Shown here: positions 1 through 5,329 of the stretch, one piece after another
Layout: each line of letters starts with the position of its first letter
How positions within the stretch are numbered: position 1 is the first letter of the stretch
Origin: H111-94 sp034436045
GTDB taxonomy: Bacteria; Chloroflexota; Ktedonobacteria; Ktedonobacterales; Ktedonobacteraceae
DNA: 6,695 bases
Direction of reading: 5' to 3'
Assembly: GCA_034436045.1 (NCBI GenBank)
Contig: DAOTVZ010000266.1
Coordinates: 1-6,695 of the forward strand
The notes under the pieces: generated by a model
What the model was told of the DNA's origin: nothing
The model's input: the letters and a program-made list of their open reading frames with translations, nothing else
The model's database searches: none
Translations under genes and position numbers: made by a program

Positions 1-360
1 GAAAAAGACCGCCCCAATCCGCTCGGCGACTATCTTGAGTCGCTTGCCAAAGTTGCCGCCCTGCCCGCCAGCCTGGTGCTGCCGGGTCATGGCGAGCCGT
101 TCACCGATCTGGCAGGACGCACTGCCGAGATTATACAGCATCACTATGAACGTGAGGAGCAGTTGTTGGCAATGCTGCGTGAACGCCCGCAGCACGCCTA
201 CGAGCTGGCTGTGCAACTCTTCCAGGATCGTCTCAAAAGCGACGAAGCGCGACGTATGGGCGTGGCCGAGGTTATCGCTCACCTTGAACACATGCGCCTC
301 GCCGGGCGTCTCACGCAGCAGCGCACCGACGAAGGCATCATTTTGTACGTGCCTGTATGA
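1..360 (+). CDS. MBL-fold metallo-hydrolase, C-terminal part (5' end outside window)
   Basis: The reading frame is open from base 1 to a TGA at 358-360, giving the last 119 residues of a protein whose start is upstream of the window. Residues 28-31 are PGHG, followed by EP. This is the late metal-ligand histidine motif typical of glyoxalase II/beta-lactamase-fold hydrolases, where it usually sits near the end of the catalytic domain. After it come about 85 residues rich in charged helix formers and ending in a short beta-like tail (IILYVPV). This resembles the small winged-helix-like C-terminal domain found in LACTB2-type and related MBL hydrolases. Zinc-dependent hydrolysis is expected from the family, but the metal-binding HxHxDH motif lies outside the window, so neither substrate nor activity can be judged. 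The frame is confirmed by family-like sequence from the first codon. The next gene begins about 200 bases downstream with its own promoter, so this is probably the end of a transcription unit. Confidence 0.85.
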   Translation, partial: EKDRPNPLGDYLESLAKVAALPASLVLPGHGEPFTDLAGRTAEIIQHHYEREEQLLAMLRERPQHAYELAVQLFQDRLKSDEARRMGVAEVIAHLEHMRLAGRLTQQRTDEGIILYVPV

Positions 361-420
361 TCTGTTGCGCAAGAGACATCACACAATCATGGGTGACATC
401 CAAAACCGAGCCAATTTACC

Positions 421-449
421 TTGCCATTCGGTGCGGGGCGTGCTATACT
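421..449 (+). promoter_or_regulatory. Sigma70-type promoter for the HU gene (extended -10)
   Basis: TTGCCA (421-426) and TATACT (444-449) are separated by exactly 17 bases, and a TG at 441-442 sits one base before the -10, making an extended -10 element. Both hexamers match the housekeeping consensus at five of six positions. Transcription would begin near 456, giving a leader of about 110 bases before the HU start codon. This is the best promoter in the window by eye and fits an abundantly made chromosomal protein. Its activity is inferred from sequence only. Confidence 0.7.
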
Positions 450-495
450 CCTAACGGCAGTGAAGGTACGAAACCGCCTTATAGGCTTGATGAGG

Positions 496-506
496 GCGTG
501 TCACGC
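496..506. promoter_or_regulatory. Short perfect palindrome in the HU leader
   Basis: GCGTG-T-CACGC is a perfect 5+1+5 palindrome about 40 bases downstream of the predicted transcription start and about 60 bases before the HU start codon. The one-base centre is too tight for an RNA hairpin loop, so if it works at all it would be a site for a dimeric DNA-binding protein. It could also be chance. Confidence 0.2.
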
Positions 507-546
507 TCGCATTGGAACAGGTAGCGGCGTACTGTTGATCGTTGTT

Positions 547-553
547 AAGGAGG
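547..553 (+). promoter_or_regulatory. Ribosome-binding site of the HU gene
   Basis: AAGGAGG is a full Shine-Dalgarno match 11 bases before the ATG at 565 and decides that start. Confidence 0.85.
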
Positions 554-564
554 ATTGAAAACTC

Positions 565-888
565 ATGAGCGATGAAACCACCGAACAGGCAACTACCTCT
601 AAAAGCGTTGGTCGCAAGGAACTGGCCAGGCGCATCTCTCAGGAAGCCCATTTGACCCAGAAGCAGGCCGCGCAAGTCCTGGAAATCACCCTCACGGCTA
701 TTCGAGAAGCTCTCGAAAATGGCCAGGAGGTCAGCCTGGTGGGTTTTGGCTCTTTTAGAGTCCGGCAAAGCGCGCCCCGTAGTGGTGTCGATCCGCGCAG
801 TAAGAAACCCATCGAGATTCCGGCCAAAGAGCGTGTGCGCTTTTCGCCCGGCAAAGAGCTATCCGAGGCCGTGTTAAAGAAGCCATAG
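565..888 (+). CDS. HU-family nucleoid-associated DNA-binding protein
   Basis: This encodes 107 residues of the HU/IHF family, small dimeric proteins that bend and compact DNA. The alpha-helical N-terminal half (about residues 15-55, starting GRKELARRIS) is followed by the hallmark GFGSF at 60-64. The DNA-binding beta-arm region then reads DPRSKKPIEIPA, in which the usual TGK of the HU signature is replaced by SKK. The C-terminal helix begins at FSPGKEL. The family is normally about 90 residues; the surplus is a 14-residue N-terminal extension rich in Glu and Thr. The start is well fixed: AAGGAGG at 547-553 lies 11 bases before the ATG, and no other in-frame start gives a family-like N-terminus. 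The gene stands alone behind a strong predicted promoter. HU versus IHF cannot be decided with certainty, but a single self-contained gene favours HU. Confidence 0.95.
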   Translation: MSDETTEQATTSKSVGRKELARRISQEAHLTQKQAAQVLEITLTAIREALENGQEVSLVGFGSFRVRQSAPRSGVDPRSKKPIEIPAKERVRFSPGKELSEAVLKKP

Positions 889-941
889 GCTCCACGCAAG
901 AACCAATCCAGGCAAGAGACAACCGAAAGTAGCAGGAGAGG

Positions 942-1058
942 GACGGGGACTTATCCTGCCCGGTCTGCGGCTTGTGTCGAGCGTATGGAGCAACGCCATC
1001 TCGCGTTTGTCCAGGCGCGCTACATGAGTTTGTGGCTCGGATGGGATAAGTCCCCGTC
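942..1058. repeat. Widely spaced inverted repeat, REP/MITE-like
   Basis: The arms are GACGGGGACTTATCC (942-956) and its exact reverse complement (1044-1058), 15 of 15 bases, separated by 87 bases. The purine runs just outside the arms (GAGAGG on the left, and CTC as the complement on the right) nearly extend the match. The interior codes for nothing recognisable and contains weak internal pairing such as ATGG/CCAT around 985-1000. A perfect 15-bp pair at this spacing is unlikely by chance and resembles terminal repeats of small non-autonomous elements or paired REP sequences mobilised by a RAYT transposase encoded elsewhere. No target-site duplication is obvious. A very large RNA hairpin acting on HU mRNA is the main alternative. 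Confidence 0.55.
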
Positions 1059-1123
1059 TCTACGATCTTTTCTATGTATTTTGTTCGTCTTCCCTCTCAA
1101 GAGGCCATACCTGCTACTCCCTA

Positions 1124-1152
1124 TAGCATCTCAACTTAGGATGGGGTACAAT
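1124..1152 (+). promoter_or_regulatory. Possible promoter of the PDH operon
   Basis: TACAAT at 1147-1152 is a good -10 candidate (five of six). The sequence 17 bases upstream, TAGCAT (1124-1129), is a poor -35 (three of six). It would start transcription near 1159, about 120 bases before the E1-alpha start. Some promoter is expected in this stretch, and this is the best I can see. Confidence 0.35.
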
Positions 1153-1204
1153 ACAAATAAAAATGGGCACAACGACGTGTTCGCTGGATAGATAGGCCAG
1201 GCTC

Positions 1205-1220
1205 CATACGCAGCGGTATG
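1205..1220. promoter_or_regulatory. Small hairpin or operator-like inverted repeat in the PDH leader
   Basis: CATAC and GTATG flank the six bases GCAGCG. This five-bp inverted repeat lies downstream of the proposed promoter and about 60 bases before the E1-alpha start. It could be a regulator site, a weak hairpin, or chance. Confidence 0.2.
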
Positions 1221-1270
1221 CCAGAGCAGGCACATGGATTATTCACCCACATTGATAGATACTAACACAC

Positions 1271-1278
1271 AAGGGGGG
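1271..1278 (+). promoter_or_regulatory. Ribosome-binding site deciding the pdhA start
   Basis: AAGGGGGG ends three bases before the ATG at 1282, with its AAGG core about seven bases away. The alternative ATG at 1234 has only a weak AGCAGG before it, so this site favours the shorter protein. Confidence 0.65.
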
Positions 1279-1281
1279 CCT

Positions 1282-2307
1282 ATGGCGATCAGCAATGCAA
1301 CGCTTAGTGGGTTGACGCGCACACAATTATTAGAAATGCACTATATGATGACCCTGCTGCGCCGTTTTGAGGAAAAGAGCGCGGAGGAATATACGCGCGG
1401 GAAGATCGGCGGTTTCATGCACCTGTATATTGGTCAGGAGGCGGTCGGTGTGGGCAGCATCGCCGCGCTGCGTCCGACCGATAAAATTATGTGCAGTTAC
1501 CGCGAGCATGGTCACGCTCTTGCAAAGGGCATGCATCCTAATGAGGTCATGGCCGAACTTTTCGGCAAGATTACCGGTTGCAGCAAAGGGAAAGGCGGCT
1601 CCATGCATATGTGGAGCAACAAACACGGCGTCCTGGGTGGCAATGGCATTGTCGCCGCGCAACTTCCCATCGCTGCCGGACTGGCCTTCGCGGCGCAGTA
1701 TCAGGGATTGGATACCGTCATCGCTTGCTATTTTGGTGATGGTGCCGTTGACGAGGGAGCTTTCCACGAGGCGCTCAACATTGCCTCTTTATGGAAACTC
1801 CCGATTGTCTTCATCTGTGAAAATAACCAGTACTCTATGGGCATGGCCGTCGAGAAAGCCTGGGCCGTGAGCAATCTGTTGCCACGTGCTGCCGCCTATA
1901 ACATGCCCGGCGAGGTGGTTGATGGCATGAATGTTCTCTCCGTCTACGACGCCACGCGCCGCGCTGTCGAACGTGCCCGCTCAGGCGAGGGGCCGACGCT
2001 GCTGGAAATCAAGACTTATCGCTTCCGAGGTCACTCTATGACCGACCCGGCCTATTATCGCACCCGCGAAGAGGAACATGAGTGGCGCAGCACACGCGAT
2101 CCCATCGGTATCTTTGAGAAGATTTTACAGGACAACGGCATCGGTTCGCAGGCGGAATTTGACGCTAACGACGAGAAGGCCACGCAGGTCGCGGAAGAGG
2201 CCGCCGAATTTGCTGACAATAGTCCCTTCCCACCCCTTGACGAACTGTATACCGACGTGATGGTCGATGGCTCTGCGGCGCTCGTTTACCGCCATCCCAG
2301 GAAGTAA
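1282..2307 (+). CDS. pdhA: Pyruvate (2-oxoacid) dehydrogenase E1 component, alpha subunit
   Basis: This is the ThDP-binding alpha subunit of the E1 decarboxylase, 341 residues, close to the usual length. E1 decarboxylates a 2-oxoacid and reductively acylates the lipoyl group of E2 in the cytoplasm. The thiamine diphosphate/Mg motif is clear: GDG at 152-154, running to ENN around 180-182. Upstream are the family-typical YREHGHALAKG and SKGKGGSMHMW segments that line the cofactor site. The RFRGHSMTDP segment, which resembles the regulatory loop region of PDH E1-alpha, lies further on. I chose the ATG at 1282 because AAGGGGGG (1271-1278) sits just before it. An in-frame ATG at 1234 would add 16 residues lacking family character. 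It is the first gene of a three-gene operon, with 17 bases to the next. The motif style favours pyruvate over branched-chain acids; acetoin dehydrogenase (acoA) is the closest alternative and cannot be excluded from sequence alone. Confidence 0.92.
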   Translation: MAISNATLSGLTRTQLLEMHYMMTLLRRFEEKSAEEYTRGKIGGFMHLYIGQEAVGVGSIAALRPTDKIMCSYREHGHALAKGMHPNEVMAELFGKITGCSKGKGGSMHMWSNKHGVLGGNGIVAAQLPIAAGLAFAAQYQGLDTVIACYFGDGAVDEGAFHEALNIASLWKLPIVFICENNQYSMGMAVEKAWAVSNLLPRAAAYNMPGEVVDGMNVLSVYDATRRAVERARSGEGPTLLEIKTYRFRGHSMTDPAYYRTREEEHEWRSTRDPIGIFEKILQDNGIGSQAEFDANDEKATQVAEEAAEFADNSPFPPLDELYTDVMVDGSAALVYRHPRK

Positions 2308-2324
2308 AGAGGTTAGAAGAAATT

Positions 2325-3323
2325 ATGCGTACACTTACGTACCGCGATGCGCTGCGTGAAGCTTTACAAGAAGAGATGCGGCGCGACGAGCGGGTATTCA
2401 TTATTGGCGAAGATATCGCCGGTTACGGTGGCACCTACGCCGTCACGAAAGGGTTGATCGACGAATTCGGCGACAAGCGCGTGCGCGATACGCCCCTGGC
2501 CGAAGAGGTTATCGCCGGTATCGGCATTGGGGCCGCCCTTGCCGACTTGCGCCCTGTGGTCGAAATTATGACTATCAATTTCAGCTTGCTGGCAATGGAT
2601 CAGATTGTCAATAGCGCGGCCAAATTCCACTACATGTTTGGTGGCCAACCCAGGATTCCACTGGTCATTCGCACCGTCTGTGGCGGCGGCGCGCAGCGTG
2701 GGGCGCAACACTCGCAGATGATGGAGTCGCTCTACGCCCACTTTCCTGGCCTCAAGGTCGCCATTCCCGCTACGCCCTATGACGCGAAAGGCATGTTGAA
2801 ATCCGCTATCCGCGACCCCAACCCCGTGCTATTCATCGAGCATGAACTGCTCTACAACATCAAGGGCGAGGTACCCGACGAGGGAGTGGAATACACAGTG
2901 CCGCTGGAACTGGCCGACATCAAGCGCCAGGGCCGCGATGTGACGATCATCACCTTCTCACGCATGTTACATCTTAGCTTACAGGCCGCCGAAGACCTGG
3001 CCAGAGAGGGTCTTGAGGCCGAGGTTCTCGACCTGCGCAGCATTCGTCCCATCGACATCGACCTCATTACCGATTCGGTCAAGAAAACGAATCGCGTAGT
3101 AATTGTCGAGGAGGGTTGGAAGTACTATGGCACCGGCCAGGGGCTGGCGGCACTGATCTATGAACATGCCTTCGACTATATGGATGCCCCCATCCAGCAT
3201 GTCAACGGCGCAGATGTCCCCATGCCGTACTCGAAGGTGCTGGAGCGCGCGGCAATACCCAGCAAGAATGATATTATTCAAGCGGTCAAAGCTATTGTAC
3301 CGGCGGCACTGGCGCACCGCTAA
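2325..3323 (+). CDS. pdhB: Pyruvate (2-oxoacid) dehydrogenase E1 component, beta subunit
   Basis: This is the transketolase-like beta subunit, 332 residues, full length for the family, and forms the alpha2beta2 E1 heterotetramer with the preceding product. The N-terminus (TYRDALREALQEEM, then GEDIAGYGG) is standard. The conserved TPLAEE contains Glu60, matching the glutamate that activates the ThDP aminopyrimidine. GAQHSQ contains His129, matching the active-site histidine. The C-terminal transketolase domain begins around residue 200 (DVTIITFSRM) and includes EVLDLRSIRPID and the VIVEEGW segment. The start follows the E1-alpha stop by 17 bases, with a modest AGAGG-type ribosome-binding site. 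All visible catalytic positions are intact, so the enzyme should be active. Substrate assignment carries the same pyruvate-versus-acetoin uncertainty as the alpha subunit. Confidence 0.93.
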   Translation: MRTLTYRDALREALQEEMRRDERVFIIGEDIAGYGGTYAVTKGLIDEFGDKRVRDTPLAEEVIAGIGIGAALADLRPVVEIMTINFSLLAMDQIVNSAAKFHYMFGGQPRIPLVIRTVCGGGAQRGAQHSQMMESLYAHFPGLKVAIPATPYDAKGMLKSAIRDPNPVLFIEHELLYNIKGEVPDEGVEYTVPLELADIKRQGRDVTIITFSRMLHLSLQAAEDLAREGLEAEVLDLRSIRPIDIDLITDSVKKTNRVVIVEEGWKYYGTGQGLAALIYEHAFDYMDAPIQHVNGADVPMPYSKVLERAAIPSKNDIIQAVKAIVPAALAHR

Positions 3324-3344
3324 TCTATATTGGAGCTATTAGCG

Positions 3345-4634
3345 ATGAAAACCGTAGAAATGCCCAAGATGGGCGATACGATGGAAGAGGGGAAGATTCT
3401 CCGCTGGCTTAAACACGAAGGCGATACCGTTAAGAAAGGCGAACCTATTGCCGAAGTCGAGACGGATAAGGTCAATATTGAGATAGAGTCTTTTGTGAGC
3501 GGCGTTCTGCGCAAGATTCTCGTGCCGGAGGGCAGTTCTGCCCCCATTGGAGCCAGTATCGCCTATGTCGGTGCCCCAGACGAGCCTCTGCCAGAGGATA
3601 ACATGAATACCGGTCGCAATGGCAAAGGGACGGCCACTGCCACGCAAAGCGTGCCCACACTTGCCGCGCCCAGAGTTGCCGAACCTGTACCCGTCGTACA
3701 AACGGGCGACGAGGGTAGCACACGCGAGCGCATCTTCATCTCGCCTCTGGCGCGCCGTCTTGCCGAGGAGCATCAGATCGACTATTCGCGCATACAGGGT
3801 ACGGGGCCTAATGGGCGCATTATCAAAATGGATATCGACGCGGCCATAGCTGCTCAGCAAGCCGCAGCGCAGCCTGTCGCTCCTGTTGCACCTACCCCCA
3901 CCCCTGCTCCTGCCGAGATCATACCAGTCGCAGCAGTTGCTGGCGATATCGAGATTCCGTTGACCTCTATGCGGCGCACGATTGCGCGACGGCTCAGCCA
4001 GAGCATGCAGACGGCCCCGCATTTCTATGTCACCAGCGTGATCGATACGGAGAAATTGGCCGCCTTGCGCCAGCAGATCAACGACTACGCGGCTAAGGAC
4101 CCGCAGCCGGTAAAGGTCAGTTTCAATGACTTGATCGTGAAGGCAGTGGCGCGTGCGCTGGTCAACGTGCCCACCGTCAATGTCAGCTTTGCCGAGGATC
4201 GTCTAATTCAGCACAGGCAAGTCAATATCGGTGTCGCAGTCGCGCTGGAGCAGGGCCTGATTGTGCCGGTCGTGCGCAATGCCGACCAGCGTCCCATGCT
4301 CGATCTGGCGCGTGAGATCCATCGTCTGGCCGAAGCGGCGCGCGACAACAAACTGCGCCCGGAGGACTTTAGCGGTGGCACCTTCACCGTTAGTAACCTG
4401 GGTATGTTTGACGTAGAGAGCTTTACCGCCATCATCAATCCGCCGGAGGCCGCCATTCTGGCCGTCGGCTCCATCACCCCCACCCCGGTCGTGGTCGATG
4501 GACAGGTCGTGGTACGCAATCGCATGAAGGTCACGCTCTCTGCCGATCACCGCGCAATTGATGGCGCTATCGCGGCACGCTTCCTGCAAGAAGTCAAACG
4601 CCTGCTCGAAGAGCCTTTCGGATTGTTAGTCTAA
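3345..4634 (+). CDS. pdhC: Dihydrolipoamide acyltransferase (E2) of the 2-oxoacid dehydrogenase complex
   Basis: This is the 429-residue E2 core subunit, which accepts the acyl group from E1 on a lipoyl arm and passes it to CoA. Domains in order: one lipoyl domain (about 1-78) with ETDKVNIEIES, where Lys42 is the lipoylation site; a flexible linker; a peripheral subunit-binding domain (about 130-166, ISPLARRLAEEH through GTGPNGRI); an Ala/Pro-rich linker (about 168-200); and the catalytic domain (about 205-429). The catalytic domain carries DHRAIDGA with His402 and Asp406, the catalytic HxxxDG motif. I chose the ATG at 3345: GGAG (3332-3335) lies nine bases before it, and the lipoyl domain conventionally begins MKTVEMPKMG. 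A TTG at 3330 is in frame but forms part of the ribosome-binding site. It ends the operon. A single lipoyl domain is common in Gram-positive and Chloroflexota-type complexes. Confidence 0.94.
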   Translation: MKTVEMPKMGDTMEEGKILRWLKHEGDTVKKGEPIAEVETDKVNIEIESFVSGVLRKILVPEGSSAPIGASIAYVGAPDEPLPEDNMNTGRNGKGTATATQSVPTLAAPRVAEPVPVVQTGDEGSTRERIFISPLARRLAEEHQIDYSRIQGTGPNGRIIKMDIDAAIAAQQAAAQPVAPVAPTPTPAPAEIIPVAAVAGDIEIPLTSMRRTIARRLSQSMQTAPHFYVTSVIDTEKLAALRQQINDYAAKDPQPVKVSFNDLIVKAVARALVNVPTVNVSFAEDRLIQHRQVNIGVAVALEQGLIVPVVRNADQRPMLDLAREIHRLAEAARDNKLRPEDFSGGTFTVSNLGMFDVESFTAIINPPEAAILAVGSITPTPVVVDGQVVVRNRMKVTLSADHRAIDGAIAARFLQEVKRLLEEPFGLLV

Positions 4635-4640
4635 GACATA

Positions 4641-4677
4641 TTGCATCATGACGCCCACAACGGGTGTCATGATGCAA
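4641..4677. terminator. Strong hairpin after the PDH operon
   Basis: TTGCATCATGACGCCC (4641-4656) pairs with 4662-4677 over 16 positions, all Watson-Crick except one G-U, around a five-base loop ACAAC. It starts six bases after the E2 stop codon. Position and stability suggest transcription termination or 3'-end protection of the PDH mRNA. There is no run of T after either arm, so a classical intrinsic terminator is not established. Because the DNA is also a near-perfect palindrome just before the macrodomain gene, it might instead be a protein-binding site. Confidence 0.5.
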
Positions 4678-4696
4678 GACAAGATTTGCAAACTCT

Positions 4697-5242
4697 ATGG
4701 ACGTATTTATGACGACGAGAACGATTAACGGCGTCACACTGGCCCTTTTGCAGGGCGACATTACGCAAGTAGAGGCGGATGCTATTGTTAATGCGGCCAA
4801 TGCTCATCTGGCGGGCGGTGGCGGCGTCGATGGTGCCATCCATCGCGCGGGCGGCCCCGCCATTATGGCCGAGTGCCGCAAGATCGGGGGTTGCCCGACC
4901 GGCAGCGCTGTGGCGACGACAGCAGGACGCCTCAAAGCGAAATACGTCTTCCACGCTGTTGGTCCCATCTACTATGGGCGACCAGAGGACGCGCGCCTGC
5001 TCGCCAGCGCCTATCAAGCTTGTCTGGATTTAGCCGAAAAACATGCCATTCAGAGCATTGCCTTCCCCTCACTCAGCACCGGTGCCTATGGCTATCCGCT
5101 CCACGAAGCAGCCCCCATTGCCTTGCGCACCGTCATAGAACATCTCAAAAAGCCCACCAGCCTGCGCACCGTCACCTTCGTCCTTTACGGCTCTCAAGCC
5201 TATCAAGCCTTCGAGGACGCCCTAAAGCAACTGGTACCATAG
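4697..5242 (+). CDS. MacroD-type macrodomain protein (probable ADP-ribose / O-acetyl-ADP-ribose hydrolase)
   Basis: These 181 residues form a single macrodomain with nothing else attached. Family landmarks are GDIT (20-23), NAAN (32-35), the glycine loop GGGGVDGAIHRAGG (40-53), and STGAYG (127-132), which cradles the ADP-ribose phosphates. Asn35 and Asp45 correspond to the residues implicated in catalysis in MacroD/YmdB proteins, so an active hydrolase of O-acetyl-ADP-ribose or mono-ADP-ribosyl-aspartate/glutamate is likely. The start is uncertain: ATG at 4697 and ATG at 4709 (four residues shorter) both precede the domain, and neither has a convincing ribosome-binding site. The gene lies 62 bases after the E2 stop, beyond the hairpin, so it may be read through from the PDH operon or have its own unseen promoter. 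Codon use resembles the PDH genes. No ADP-ribosyltransferase gene is adjacent. Confidence 0.9.
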   Translation: MDVFMTTRTINGVTLALLQGDITQVEADAIVNAANAHLAGGGGVDGAIHRAGGPAIMAECRKIGGCPTGSAVATTAGRLKAKYVFHAVGPIYYGRPEDARLLASAYQACLDLAEKHAIQSIAFPSLSTGAYGYPLHEAAPIALRTVIEHLKKPTSLRTVTFVLYGSQAYQAFEDALKQLVP

Positions 5243-5253
5243 ATACAGGACGC

Positions 5254-5282
5254 TTGTTCTCCACTGCGTTATCATGTATACT
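5254..5282 (+). promoter_or_regulatory. Promoter of the DNA methyltransferase gene
   Basis: TTGTTC (5254-5259) and TATACT (5277-5282) are separated by 17 bases. The -10 matches the consensus at five of six and the -35 at three of six, including TTG. Transcription would begin near 5289, about 40 bases before the methyltransferase ATG. The gene therefore appears to be transcribed independently of the macrodomain gene. Confidence 0.55.
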
Positions 5283-5286
5283 ACAT
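5274..5286. promoter_or_regulatory. Palindrome overlapping the methyltransferase -10 element
   Basis: ATGTA-TAC-TACAT is a perfect five-bp inverted repeat with a three-base centre, covering the -10 hexamer at 5277-5282. With one extra base on the right, the symmetry extends outward to TATC on the left and GATA on the right. A dimeric repressor bound here would block the promoter, which fits the tight control typical of restriction-modification genes. No controller protein gene is visible in the window. Confidence 0.35.
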
Positions 5287-5329
5287 AGATATAGCGTGGA
5301 AAATTGGTATTGTTTGTCAGGAGTGTTGT

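Larger units (their letters stand above)
889..1281. other. Non-coding stretch between HU and the PDH operon
   Basis: These 393 bases contain no credible gene. An open frame at 985-1191 has no ribosome-binding site, no family-like sequence and overlaps the inverted repeat. The stretch holds a widely spaced inverted repeat (942-1058), a possible -10 element (1147-1152), a small hairpin (1205-1220) and the ribosome-binding site of E1-alpha (1271-1278). No clear intrinsic terminator follows the HU gene. Confidence 0.7.

Noticed and set aside
451..768. Antisense frame over the HU leader and 5' half of HU
   Set aside because: It is opposite a well-supported HU gene and shows no recognisable domain.
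985..1191. Open frame of 68 codons between HU and the PDH operon
   Set aside because: It has no ribosome-binding site, starts inside the inverted repeat element, and its translation looks random; it ends just before the PDH leader.
1234..1281. Upstream start for E1-alpha adding 16 residues
   Set aside because: The ribosome-binding site at 1234 is weak, whereas AAGGGGGG directly precedes the ATG at 1282, and the extra residues have no family character.
3330..3344. TTG start for E2 adding five residues
   Set aside because: The TTGGAG here is better explained as the ribosome-binding site of the ATG at 3345, where the lipoyl domain conventionally begins.
3339..4022. Long antisense open frame (227 codons) across the 5' part of the E2 gene
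   Set aside because: It is opposite a gene with clear lipoyl and subunit-binding domains. Its translation is rich in Arg/His/Cys and resembles no family, as expected for the complement of GC-rich coding sequence.
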